The position numbers and the translations under genes are program-made. A DNA stretch of 17,813 bases from Gammaproteobacteria bacterium (GTDB lineage Bacteria; Pseudomonadota; Gammaproteobacteria; Pseudomonadales; Azotimanducaceae). Positions 1-7,450 of this stretch are shown here, piece after piece (the first letter of the stretch is position 1; every line of letters begins with the position of its first letter). The stretch lies in NCBI GenBank assembly GCA_002719135.1, contig PBGU01000022.1, positions 49,840-67,652 of the forward strand, given 5' to 3'. The notes beneath the pieces are model-generated. The model ran no database searches and had not been told where the DNA came from. It saw nothing but the letters and a program-made list of their open reading frames with translations.

Positions 1-561
1 GGATCCGCCGCTCGCTCTATCTTCGGCGGTTTCGCCAGCCTAGAAGAAGAAAACGGGGATTGGTGTGCGCGAAACGTACTACCCATGGAGGCCTGGCCGT
101 TGAAAGTCGTCATTGCCATCACATCTGAAACGGCAAAGAACGTAGGGTCCACTGAGGGCATGGAGCGGTCCGAACAGACTTCCCCCTATTTCGGTGCTTG
201 GACAGAGTCAACGAAGTTGGATCATGCCGCGGCTCTATTAGCGGTTTCCCAACGAGACTTTTCGCGGCTCGCGAGCATTGCGGAATCGAGTTGTCTAAAA
301 ATGCACGCGCTGATGTTGTCATCGCAACCACCTTTGTCCTATTGGAATGGGGCGACGGTTGAGACTATCGCCGCGGTGCGCGAGCTTCAGGGCGCAGGGG
401 TATGCGTGTTCTTCACGATCGACGCTGGGCCTCAGGTTAAGGCTCTATGTCAAGAAGATGCCACCGACGTCGTCGCCGAGCGGCTCGCGAGTGTGCCTGG
501 CGTATTGAGGACTCTGGTTTGTGGACTCGGGCCCGGCGCGTATGTCGATCAACCGCGTTGA
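1..561 (+). CDS. mvaD: Diphosphomevalonate decarboxylase, C-terminal part (5' end outside window)
   Basis: This enzyme makes isopentenyl diphosphate from mevalonate 5-diphosphate by ATP-dependent decarboxylation in the cytosol, the last step of the mevalonate pathway. The frame is open from base 1, so the N-terminal part is missing. The visible 186 residues begin with GSAARSIFGGFASLE, the serine-rich substrate loop of the family. They continue with the conserved ETSPY-like segment (QTSPYFGAW, 59-67), the KMHALMLSSQPPLSYWN block (100-116) and the family signature FTIDAGPQVK (138-147). The Asp at visible residue 141 in that signature is at the position of the catalytic Asp of MvaD. The protein ends with the usual GLGPGA tail. 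The 3' end overlaps the next kinase gene by 20 bases, indicating translational coupling in one operon. Identification is by remembered family motifs and is secure. Confidence 0.95.
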   Translation, partial: GSAARSIFGGFASLEEENGDWCARNVLPMEAWPLKVVIAITSETAKNVGSTEGMERSEQTSPYFGAWTESTKLDHAAALLAVSQRDFSRLASIAESSCLKMHALMLSSQPPLSYWNGATVETIAAVRELQGAGVCVFFTIDAGPQVKALCQEDATDVVAERLASVPGVLRTLVCGLGPGAYVDQPR

Positions 562-1513
562 ATCCAGTGCCCCGGGCAAGCTCGTTTTGTCCGGCGAATA
601 TGCCGTACTGGCCGGCGCAAAGGCCCTCGTTGCTGCGGTGGATCGACGAGTCGTATGTTTGCTGCAAAGACGGAACGAAGCCGGCTGGTCATTTAAGAGT
701 TTGGGTTACTTTTTCGAGTCCTCCCACACGGTGGACGAACTCTTCCGTGACTTGCCCGACGAAGACCCCGCTCGTTTCATCGCGCATCTGTCGACACCCA
801 ATGCCCTGCCTCGTCACGCAGCGGTGACTATCGACTCATCGCCGTTCTACCTCCGCAAACAAAAACTTGGGATCGGATCGAGCGCCGCCGTGACGGTAGC
901 ACTGGGCAATGCCCTTGCCGCTCTCGACGGACACGAAATGGGTGTTGAGCGACTGCAACAGGCCCATCGTACCTTTCAGCGCGGTGTCGGTAGCGGCCTG
1001 GACGTTGCTGCCGCATACCGTGGCGGTGTCATCCTGTATCAGAATAACCAAGCCGAAACACATGGTATCGACCCAAACGTTCACTATGGCTTCGTTTTTG
1101 CGGGGGAGAGCACTCAAACGCCTCGCATGATTGCTCGGTTTAACGAATGGCGTGGTGAAACGACCCCAGCCAGTTTGGCCGAGCTAGTCTCCGCAGCCAA
1201 CGGAGTTGTGGAGGCGTCCCTGCAAGCAAGTGCCTTCATGTCCTGCATGAAAGACTACATCGGCGCACTAGTGCAGTTGGACCAAGATGCACAAATCGGT
1301 ATTTTCGGTCCCGGTCACAAAGCTGCAATGGGTCTTGCCGAAAGGCACGGCGTACTCTATAAACCCTGCGGGGCTGGGGGCGGTGATATGGGCGTTGCCT
1401 TTAGCACCGAGGACGGAGCGTTGGCGGGATTTAAACGCGGCGTCGAAGAACGGGGTCTGAACGTAGTAAAGCTGGAGATTGAAGAGGATGGCGTCCAAGT
1501 CCGAACAGGATAA
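542..1513 (+). CDS. mvaK2: Phosphomevalonate kinase (GHMP family)
   Basis: This cytosolic enzyme phosphorylates mevalonate 5-phosphate to the diphosphate using ATP. The 323-residue protein has the three GHMP kinase motifs: SAPGKLVLSGEYAVL at 9-23, the phosphate-binding loop GIGSSAAVTVALG at 110-122, and the C-terminal glycine-rich CGAGGGDMGVAF at 276-287. The segment GSGLDVAAAYRGG (150-162) carries Asp154 at the likely catalytic-base position. The SGEYAVL form of motif 1 favours phosphomevalonate kinase over mevalonate kinase, and the mevalonate kinase role is already filled by the next gene. I start at the ATG at 542. An upstream TTG-like start at 521 would only add residues overlapping mvaD further. 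The gene overlaps mvaD by 20 bases and the HMG-CoA reductase/mevalonate kinase gene by 26 bases, so all three are probably translated from one message. Confidence 0.9.
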   Translation: MSINRVESSAPGKLVLSGEYAVLAGAKALVAAVDRRVVCLLQRRNEAGWSFKSLGYFFESSHTVDELFRDLPDEDPARFIAHLSTPNALPRHAAVTIDSSPFYLRKQKLGIGSSAAVTVALGNALAALDGHEMGVERLQQAHRTFQRGVGSGLDVAAAYRGGVILYQNNQAETHGIDPNVHYGFVFAGESTQTPRMIARFNEWRGETTPASLAELVSAANGVVEASLQASAFMSCMKDYIGALVQLDQDAQIGIFGPGHKAAMGLAERHGVLYKPCGAGGGDMGVAFSTEDGALAGFKRGVEERGLNVVKLEIEEDGVQVRTG

Positions 1514-3734
1514 TAGCTCCAGAATCCCCAATTTCTTCAAACTCGACGTTAAGGAACGCGTTCGCGCCTTGCATCAACGGGGGCTTATCACCGATAGCGA
1601 TCTTCGCGCTCTCGAAACCAGCGATCACACACTAAAGCTCCATATCGCCGACAAGATGATCGAGAACGTAATTGGCGTACTCGGATTACCCCTGGGCCTT
1701 GGGCTCAATTTCTTGGTCAACGGCAAGGACTACGTCGTTCCGTTGTCCGTCGAGGAACCCTCAATCGTGGCTGGACTTTCTGGTGCTGCTCGCACCGCTC
1801 GTCTATCCGGTGGATTTGAAGCGCGCACGACTGACCCAATCCTTATCGGCCAGGTTCAAGTTGTAAACCTCGATGACCCCGAAAGACGAAAACAAGAACT
1901 TCTCGACCGTTCAGAAGAAATTCTCAACTTGGCAAACAGCTTGCATCCAAAAATGCTAGCACGCGGCGGCGGAGCCAAAGACATCGAAGTATTTTTACAT
2001 CAGGCACCAGAAGACGGCCAACGGATGCTAGTCCTGCACTTATTGGTCGATACACGAGACGCGATGGGCGCCAACGTTGTTAACGGTATGTGCGAAGGAG
2101 TCGCATCCCTCATCGAAACGATTTCAGGTGGAAAAGTCTTTCTCCGCATACTCTCCAACTTGACTGATCGGGCTCTGGTTCGCGTCCGCACGCGAATTCC
2201 CGTCCAAAATCTTGAGGTCAAAGGATTTTCTGGGGATCAGGTTCGAGACGGGATCATACTCGCCAACGATCTAGCCCGAGTCGATCCGTACCGGGCTACC
2301 ACGCACAATAAAGGCATTATGAATGGAGTCGATGCCGTCGCAATCGCCACCGGTAACGATTTCCGAGCGATCGAGGCTGCCGCTCACGCCTATGCGGCGC
2401 GCGATGGCCACTACCGTGCTTTGACCCGTTGGTACCGTAGCGATGAAGGTGATCTTATCGGCGAAATCGAAATGCCCATGAAAGTCGGGACGGTGGGCGG
2501 ATCGTTAGAAACCAACCCTACCGTACGAATCAACCATCGGTTGTTGGGATCACCCAACGCGGCCGAACTGGCCAGCGTCATGGGTGCGGTAGGACTCGCC
2601 CAAAATTACGCCGCACTTCGATCACTGACCACCGCGGGTATCCAACAAAACCACATGACGTTACATGCTCGCAGCGTCGCGTCAACCGCCCAAGTACCCG
2701 AAGAACACTTTGATACCGTGGTCGACGCGCTCATTGAAAGTGGCGACATCAAAGTATGGAACGCGCAGGAAATCCTCAAACGACTGCAAAACAACACCAC
2801 CGTCGCCCAAGGCACTGAACCCCGAAGTTACGCCAGTGGAAAAATCATCCTCCTAGGCGAACACGCGGTTGTGTACGGTCGACCCGCTCTCGCGGCGCCC
2901 ATACCACTAGCAGTCGAAGCGCGCGTGGTCGATTCGACAGATACTGTTCTCTTAATTCCTCGTTGGGGGATCGAGCAGCGCGTTCCGCCGATGTCAGAAA
3001 ACCCGCAAGGAGTCACAGGAATCCTGGCGCTACTTTTAGAGCGATTGGATTTGGCATCTCGATCACTCACTATCGAAGCCTTCCCCAACGTGCCGCGCGC
3101 CATGGGCCTCGGTGGGTCGTCGGCCCTCGCTGTTGCGGTGATACGAGCGCTTTCAAATCATTTCAAACTTGATCTCAGCGACGAACGCGTCAACGAACTT
3201 GCGTTCGAATGCGAAAGAGCGGTTCACGGCACGCCGTCCGGAGTCGACAATACCATTGCTACCTACGGATCCACCCTACTGTTTGAAAACAAAGGAGCTC
3301 CATCGTTCCAAGAAGTACATCCTGCACGGAGCGTTTCGATCGCGATCGGTATTTCGGGTAAAGAAAGCTTGACGGCAACGACCGTCGCGCAAGTACGGAA
3401 AGCGTGGGAACGACAACCCGAACGCTACGAGCGTATTTTCGATCAGATTGGTGATTTGACCCGAGCCGGTACGGAAGCGCTGCAAGATGGGGCTTATCAG
3501 GAGCTTGGCGAACTGATGAACCTCTGCCAGGGCTACCTCAATGCACTCCAAGTATCGACACCAGAACTTGAAGAACTCATACACATCGCGCGGAGGCGCG
3601 GCGCGGTTGGTGCCAAACTCACGGGTGGCGGAGGTGGCGGAAGCGTGATCGCTCTGTGTCCCGACGGCGCGGACGACGTCGTCGAGGCGATGCAAAATTC
3701 TGGCTTCGAAGCGCTCGCTTTCGATCTGGCCTAA
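1488..3734 (+). CDS. Fused class II HMG-CoA reductase / mevalonate kinase
   Basis: One 748-residue protein appears to catalyse two consecutive cytosolic steps: HMG-CoA to mevalonate, then mevalonate to mevalonate 5-phosphate. Residues 1 to about 435 match class II (bacterial) HMG-CoA reductase. They carry Glu59 in MIENVIG, the DAMGANVVN motif (191-199), Lys275 in THNKGIMNG, Asp291 in ATGNDFR and His389 in QQNHMTLHAR, which correspond to the catalytic Glu/Lys/Asp/His of the Pseudomonas mevalonii enzyme. Residues about 446-748 are a GHMP mevalonate kinase: GKIILLGEHAVVYG (451-464), MGLGGSSALAVAV (539-551), GTPSGVDN with Asp587, and GAKLTGGGGGG (708-718). The linker is only about 10-15 residues and there is no stop or frameshift. 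I chose the ATG at 1488 over a TTG at 1479 because GGAG lies about 10 bases upstream of it. Cofactor choice (NADH or NADPH) cannot be read with confidence. Confidence 0.93.
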   Translation: MASKSEQDNSSRIPNFFKLDVKERVRALHQRGLITDSDLRALETSDHTLKLHIADKMIENVIGVLGLPLGLGLNFLVNGKDYVVPLSVEEPSIVAGLSGAARTARLSGGFEARTTDPILIGQVQVVNLDDPERRKQELLDRSEEILNLANSLHPKMLARGGGAKDIEVFLHQAPEDGQRMLVLHLLVDTRDAMGANVVNGMCEGVASLIETISGGKVFLRILSNLTDRALVRVRTRIPVQNLEVKGFSGDQVRDGIILANDLARVDPYRATTHNKGIMNGVDAVAIATGNDFRAIEAAAHAYAARDGHYRALTRWYRSDEGDLIGEIEMPMKVGTVGGSLETNPTVRINHRLLGSPNAAELASVMGAVGLAQNYAALRSLTTAGIQQNHMTLHARSVASTAQVPEEHFDTVVDALIESGDIKVWNAQEILKRLQNNTTVAQGTEPRSYASGKIILLGEHAVVYGRPALAAPIPLAVEARVVDSTDTVLLIPRWGIEQRVPPMSENPQGVTGILALLLERLDLASRSLTIEAFPNVPRAMGLGGSSALAVAVIRALSNHFKLDLSDERVNELAFECERAVHGTPSGVDNTIATYGSTLLFENKGAPSFQEVHPARSVSIAIGISGKESLTATTVAQVRKAWERQPERYERIFDQIGDLTRAGTEALQDGAYQELGELMNLCQGYLNALQVSTPELEELIHIARRRGAVGAKLTGGGGGGSVIALCPDGADDVVEAMQNSGFEALAFDLA

Positions 3735-3815
3735 CCCTACCGTCTGCTTGCCAAGCAATATCAGGCAGGGTCAAACTCAACCGCTCTTTTTCCACGTGTC
3801 CTTGAGGAAATCGTT

Positions 3816-4913
3816 ATGCCAACGCACGCGCAAGTAGTGGTCTTACCCGAAGAAACAGGACCTCTGCAGATCCAGGACGTGGTCTTACCCGACCCGGGCC
3901 CGACTCAAGTCGTTGTCCAACAATACGCATCAGGTGTCTGTCACTCGCAACTTCATCAGATGCATCGTCCCCGCAAGAGTCCTGTGCTCCTAGGTCATGA
4001 ATCGACCGGGATCGTTATCGGGAAAGGCACCGACGTTACTCATCTCGACGAAGGTGACACAGTCCTGGTGACCTGGGTTCCTCGTGACGCTACAAACACG
4101 GACACGACACCTTCTGCTGCAATTTTAGATGTCCATGGCGGGCAGGCTATTTCTCAGAATGTCTTTACGTGGGCAGATCACACGATTGCCGACCAACAAT
4201 TCGTGGTCAAAGCGGATGCGTCGATCAAGAAAGATGTTACCGCCATCATAGGCTGCGCCGTCATGACCGGCGCGGGTGCGGTAATCAACACAGCTAACGT
4301 TCAGAGAGGCGACAGCGTGGCGATCTTCGGTGTCGGTGGCGTTGGTTTGTCTGCGGTGGTCGGGGCCAAAATGTGCGGCGCGAACCCCATCATCGCAGTC
4401 GATCTTGACGATGAAAAACTGGCATTTGCTAAGCGATTCGGTGCGACACACGGAATTAACGCGAGCCAAGTCGACGCGATTGCGAGCATCCACGAATTGA
4501 CGGGAAAGCCGGAACAAACATCCTTTGCCCATCGACCCGTGACCGGTGTCGATTTCGCTTTCGACTGTATCGGCCTCAAACAGACCATGGAACAGATCGT
4601 TCCTGCTTGTCGTGGCGGACATTTTGGCGCTCGTCAGGGGGGGACGGCCGTCCTTGTCGGCGTCCCGTCAACCACGGTCGAACTGAACGCGATAGAAATC
4701 CTAGTTCAAGAAAAGCAGTTCCGCGGCAGTATTGGAGGCTCCTGTTCCCCAGAGCGAGACTTTCCGATGTTTCTCGATTGGCATGCGAACGGCGATCTCG
4801 ACTTGGAGTCCATGGTGACCGAGCGTTTCTCCATCGACGCAATTAACGAAGCAACCACCGCGCTAGAAGAGGGACGTATTTCCGGCCGGGCAATACTGGA
4901 GTTTCAACACTGA
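3816..4913 (+). CDS. Zinc-dependent medium-chain alcohol dehydrogenase
   Basis: This 365-residue protein is a medium-chain dehydrogenase/reductase that probably interconverts an alcohol and an aldehyde with NAD(H) in the cytosol; the substrate is unknown. Catalytic zinc ligands are visible as Cys42 (SGVCHSQLH), His61-Glu62 (LGHESTG) and Cys147 (GCAVMTGAGAV). The Rossmann motif GVGGVG is at 172-177. Asp196 at the end of strand beta-2 (IIAVDLDDEK) favours NAD over NADP. The stretch at about 88-110, where most family members have four cysteines for a structural zinc, contains no cysteine. A Shine-Dalgarno GAGGA lies 7 bases before the ATG. The gene follows the mevalonate operon after 81 bases, so a role in prenyl alcohol/aldehyde metabolism is conceivable but is only inference from position. 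It resembles class III-like ADHs in general layout. Confidence 0.85.
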   Translation: MPTHAQVVVLPEETGPLQIQDVVLPDPGPTQVVVQQYASGVCHSQLHQMHRPRKSPVLLGHESTGIVIGKGTDVTHLDEGDTVLVTWVPRDATNTDTTPSAAILDVHGGQAISQNVFTWADHTIADQQFVVKADASIKKDVTAIIGCAVMTGAGAVINTANVQRGDSVAIFGVGGVGLSAVVGAKMCGANPIIAVDLDDEKLAFAKRFGATHGINASQVDAIASIHELTGKPEQTSFAHRPVTGVDFAFDCIGLKQTMEQIVPACRGGHFGARQGGTAVLVGVPSTTVELNAIEILVQEKQFRGSIGGSCSPERDFPMFLDWHANGDLDLESMVTERFSIDAINEATTALEEGRISGRAILEFQH

Positions 4914-4975
4914 GGTACAATCCATCCTATTCCGACAAGACCCTTCCACTTCCCTTTTCCCCTGGTAATCGTTAA

Positions 4976-5749
4976 ATGCGAATTGCCACCTGGAACGTTA
5001 ATGGCCTGCGGGCGCGACTAGAGTACATTTTGATGTGGCTCAATGACCGACGACCCGACGTCGTCGGGCTTCAGGAACTCAAAGTCACCGACGAGGACTT
5101 TCCGCACGAGCCGTTTATTGAAGTCGGTTACCAAACAGCCACACATGGCCAAAAAAGTTGGAATGGAGTCGCGATCCTAGCGCGGCAACCATTCGAACTC
5201 ACCCAACGTGGACTGCCGGGTCAGGAAGACTCCGGCGCACGACTAATTTCAGCCAACATTGGTGGACTCGACTTTACGACCGTTTATTGCCCTAACGGAA
5301 AGGACGTCACACATGCAGATTACCCTCTTAAATTGCAGTGGTTCGACGATCTCGCCGACTTCTGGACCAAGAATCACCTTAGCTCCGATGCCGCCATTCT
5401 CTGTGGAGATTTCAATATCGTGCCCAACGCCATGGACAGTTGGCACGGAGCATCGGCTGAAGGGACCATGTTTCACACTCAAGATGAACGTAGCCGCTTG
5501 CGAGCGATCATGGATTTGGGCTTGACGGACTTGTTTAGAGATCGGTTCCCCGACGAACAACAATTTTCATGGTGGGACTATAGGGGCGGCGCGTTCCACC
5601 GCAAGCAAGGACTCCGGATCGACTTCATTCTTGGCAACGAAAACGTTCGCGCCCGCACACGGGAGATTTCGATCGATCGTGACTACCGAAAGAAAAAAGA
5701 TACGCTCACTGCCTCAGATCACGCTCCCGTAATCGTCGAATTGGACTGA
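4976..5749 (+). CDS. xthA: Exodeoxyribonuclease III (AP endonuclease family)
   Basis: This 257-residue enzyme belongs to the exonuclease III / AP endonuclease family, which cleaves DNA 5' to abasic sites and removes nucleotides from 3' ends during base-excision repair. Family landmarks are in order: TWNVNGLR with Asn8 at the N terminus, LQELKV with Glu34 (metal ligand), VYCPNG (103-108), GDFNIVP with Asp145 and Asn147, the WWDYRGGAF block (199-207), RIDFIL with Asp216, and SDHAPV with the catalytic Asp248-His249 pair. Length matches the family. The start at 4976 gives the canonical MRIATWNVNG N terminus, although the Shine-Dalgarno is weak. A TACAAT hexamer at 4916-4921 could be a -10 box but has no convincing -35 partner. 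The gene converges on the DUF35 gene with 21 bases between stop codons, and I see no hairpin terminator there. Confidence 0.95.
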   Translation: MRIATWNVNGLRARLEYILMWLNDRRPDVVGLQELKVTDEDFPHEPFIEVGYQTATHGQKSWNGVAILARQPFELTQRGLPGQEDSGARLISANIGGLDFTTVYCPNGKDVTHADYPLKLQWFDDLADFWTKNHLSSDAAILCGDFNIVPNAMDSWHGASAEGTMFHTQDERSRLRAIMDLGLTDLFRDRFPDEQQFSWWDYRGGAFHRKQGLRIDFILGNENVRARTREISIDRDYRKKKDTLTASDHAPVIVELD

Positions 5750-5770
5750 CGGCTACAGAAGGTCGTCTCG

Positions 5771-6205
5771 TTAGACTTTTTCCCACTGAACAAGTGTAAA
5801 CGGCGGCTCCGCATCACGATGATGTTCAAAAAAAGCCTGCACCGGTGCCCCAATCTCAACCGATTGTTCCGGATCACCCATCAAATTACCCACTAGACGC
5901 ACGTTGTTACATTCTGGCAGTTCCACCAGCACGATAATGTAGGGGCCCTGGTCTTTGAGAGCGGGATGGACGGGATGCCATACCCTTTCGTAACTGTAGA
6001 TGTTGCCTACGGGCCGAACTTCTTCGAAGCCAACGTCTTCGCTATGGCAGCGGTGACATATCCATTCTGGACCCCATTGAAACTCACTACATGAGCCGCA
6101 CCGCTGCAGCATCAACACATCACGGCTCGCGGCTTCCCAAAATGGCGAATCAAGCCCATCTGGCGCCAGAACAGGTTTTGGTAACCCGGAGTTTAAATAA
6201 CTCAT
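5771..6205 (-). CDS. DUF35 zinc-ribbon/OB-fold protein, partner of thiolase-fold enzyme
   Basis: This 144-residue protein has the DUF35 arrangement: an N-terminal helical leader, a rubredoxin-like zinc ribbon with Cys36-x2-Cys39 and Cys50-x2-Cys53, and a C-terminal OB fold (about 60-144) with typical segments such as GNIYSYERVWHPVHPA and GPYIIVLVELPE. DUF35 proteins form complexes with thiolase-fold enzymes. Established cases include the DUF35 domain of ChsH2 with the Ltp2 aldolase in steroid degradation, and DUF35 subunits of archaeal acetoacetyl-CoA thiolase/HMG-CoA synthase. The ATG overlaps the stop of the upstream thiolase-like gene (ATGA, 6202-6205), so the two are translationally coupled and very probably form one complex. 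The OB fold is likely to help hold the acyl-CoA; that function is inferred from the family. Confidence 0.9.
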   Translation of the reverse strand: MSYLNSGLPKPVLAPDGLDSPFWEAASRDVLMLQRCGSCSEFQWGPEWICHRCHSEDVGFEEVRPVGNIYSYERVWHPVHPALKDQGPYIIVLVELPECNNVRLVGNLMGDPEQSVEIGAPVQAFFEHHRDAEPPFTLVQWEKV

Positions 6206-7380
6206 AGTGTCGCTTCGGTGCCGAAAATCGATGAACTGACCGGCGTCACCATCGGTCCAGATGCGACAAGCGCAACGTCGACATCGTCGACTTGGTTCGT
6301 TGACTGACCTCGGATTTGACGAACGGCTTCAATATTGAGTCCCAGCCCGTGCATGTAGCATTCCGCCAGGTTGCCACCGCTGGTGTTGGTTGGCAGTTTC
6401 CCAGATGGGGCAATGAGGTTGTCTTTGACAAAAAATTCGTTGCAACCCTCGGGATCACAGAATTGATGTTCGACCATGCTCATGAGCACGCCACCAGTAA
6501 AATTTTCGTAGCACTGCAAGACGTTGACGTCGGCCGGTTTTACCTGTGCCATGTCATAGAGCCTTGGTACCACTGTTTTGAACGTGGATGAGGCGTAATC
6601 GGGCGTGTTGTGCACCGACGCCCCGGCCCGGTAATGGGACCCCGACAGCGCGCTTAAGATATAAGCCGGTTTATGTGGGAAATCTCCGGCTCGCTCGGCA
6701 GAGACCAGCACCATCGCAGCTGCCCCATCATTCTCTAAACAACAGTCGAACAAATGAAAGGGTTCGACGATCCAACGCGAGTTGTCGTACTTTTCTTCAT
6801 CCAACGGACGACCATGCATCACCGCTCGGGGATTGTTTTGCGCATGGTGGTATGACGCCAGTGAAATCGCTCGCAACGCATTTTGCTCCACGCCGTGATC
6901 GTGCATAAACCGCGTGACTTTCATGGCGAAACTCTGTGCGGGCGACATTAAACCGAAGGGGACCGTATGCGCCCCGTCACCTGCAATCACGTCGCGCTGT
7001 GGACCTTGTCCGAATCGGCCGAATTGACCCTGGGCCAACGCCCGGAACACCACGACGCACTCGGCCATGCCTGTCGCAACGGCCGCGGCCGCATTGGCAA
7101 TGGCGCCTGAACCACCACCACCACCACCACCCCACTGCATGTTGGCAAATCGCAGATCGTCGACTCCCAGTGCCGCCGCCAGGTGTGAGGGGTCGCTGCG
7201 GTCATTCGAGAACGACGCAAAGCCGTCCACCCGCTTTGGCGATATGCCGGCATCCTCGCAAGCGGCAAGAATTGCTTTTAGTGCGAGCTTGAACTCCGCG
7301 TCTGGTGCTTCGCCCCGTTTGTAGTACTCCGTTTCGCCGATTCCAACGACGGCAACCTTCCCGCGAACTGTTCGTGACAT
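6202..7380 (-). CDS. Thiolase-fold protein of the SCP-x/Ltp2 type (probable acyl-CoA aldolase rather than thiolase)
   Basis: This 392-residue protein has the overall thiolase fold: an N-terminal GKVAVVGIGETEY strand, the alanine-rich ATGMAECVVVFRA helix and strand (102-114), the DCCLENDGAAAMVLVS block (212-227) and the NTSGGNLAE loop (332-340). The three classical thiolase catalytic sites are changed. The nucleophilic Cys region reads QWGGGGGGGSGA (82-93) with no Cys. The GHP histidine position reads ECYMHG (340-345). The C-terminal CxGG position reads ASGP (373-376). This pattern, with a Tyr (Tyr342) in the NTSGG..Y.HG loop, is that of Ltp2-like proteins, which act as retro-aldolases on hydroxyacyl-CoA with a DUF35 partner. 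I start at the ATG at 7380 because GGGAGGA lies 6 bases upstream; an in-frame start at 7458 would overlap the divergent gene and give an unlike N terminus. Substrate is unknown. Confidence 0.85.
   Translation of the reverse strand: MSRTVRGKVAVVGIGETEYYKRGEAPDAEFKLALKAILAACEDAGISPKRVDGFASFSNDRSDPSHLAAALGVDDLRFANMQWGGGGGGGSGAIANAAAAVATGMAECVVVFRALAQGQFGRFGQGPQRDVIAGDGAHTVPFGLMSPAQSFAMKVTRFMHDHGVEQNALRAISLASYHHAQNNPRAVMHGRPLDEEKYDNSRWIVEPFHLFDCCLENDGAAAMVLVSAERAGDFPHKPAYILSALSGSHYRAGASVHNTPDYASSTFKTVVPRLYDMAQVKPADVNVLQCYENFTGGVLMSMVEHQFCDPEGCNEFFVKDNLIAPSGKLPTNTSGGNLAECYMHGLGLNIEAVRQIRGQSTNQVDDVDVALVASGPMVTPVSSSIFGTEATL
7111..7131. repeat. Trinucleotide tract (ACC)7, read as seven GGT glycine codons
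   Basis: Seven perfect ACC units on the plus strand are read on the minus strand as seven identical GGT codons, residues 84-90 of the thiolase-fold protein. The glycine-rich loop is expected in the family, but the uninterrupted single-codon repeat could change length by slippage in steps of one residue without breaking the frame. Confidence 0.9.
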
Positions 7381-7450
7381 CGATTCCTCCCGACCCTCGA
7401 CCATACAACAATTCAGGTTAGTATGTCCGGCTCTACAGGGAGAGACAGCC
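7381..7450. promoter_or_regulatory. Divergent control region between thiolase-fold and MaoC genes, with imperfect inverted repeat
   Basis: These 70 bases must hold the start signals of both divergent genes. The clear elements are a Shine-Dalgarno for each gene: GGGAGGA for the minus-strand gene (complement of about 7386-7392) and GGGAGA for the plus-strand gene near 7438-7443. Between them an imperfect inverted repeat, CATAC-AAC and GTT-A-GTATG, spans 7401-7424. It overlaps a TAGTAT (7418-7423) that could be a -10 box for the MaoC gene. No good -35 box is apparent. The repeat is a candidate operator for a TetR-like repressor, which commonly controls acyl-CoA catabolic genes. That assignment is inference only. 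Confidence 0.35.

Noticed and set aside
1..6. BamHI site GGATCC as the first six bases
   Set aside because: It may reflect the cloning junction of an insert, but the mvaD frame reads through it normally and the site alone says nothing about biology.
3745..3757. Short inverted repeat TGCTT-GCC-AAGCA after the mevalonate operon, possible terminator
   Set aside because: The stem is only 5 base pairs with a 3-base loop and there is no T-run after it.
6936..7292. Plus-strand open frame with a run of histidines
   Set aside because: It lies fully antisense to the thiolase-fold gene, and the histidines come from the (ACC)7 glycine-codon tract in another frame.
6202..7380. Annotation as an ordinary acetyl-CoA acetyltransferase supplying the mevalonate pathway
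   Set aside because: The classical thiolase catalytic residues are absent, so it is unlikely to make acetoacetyl-CoA by Claisen condensation.
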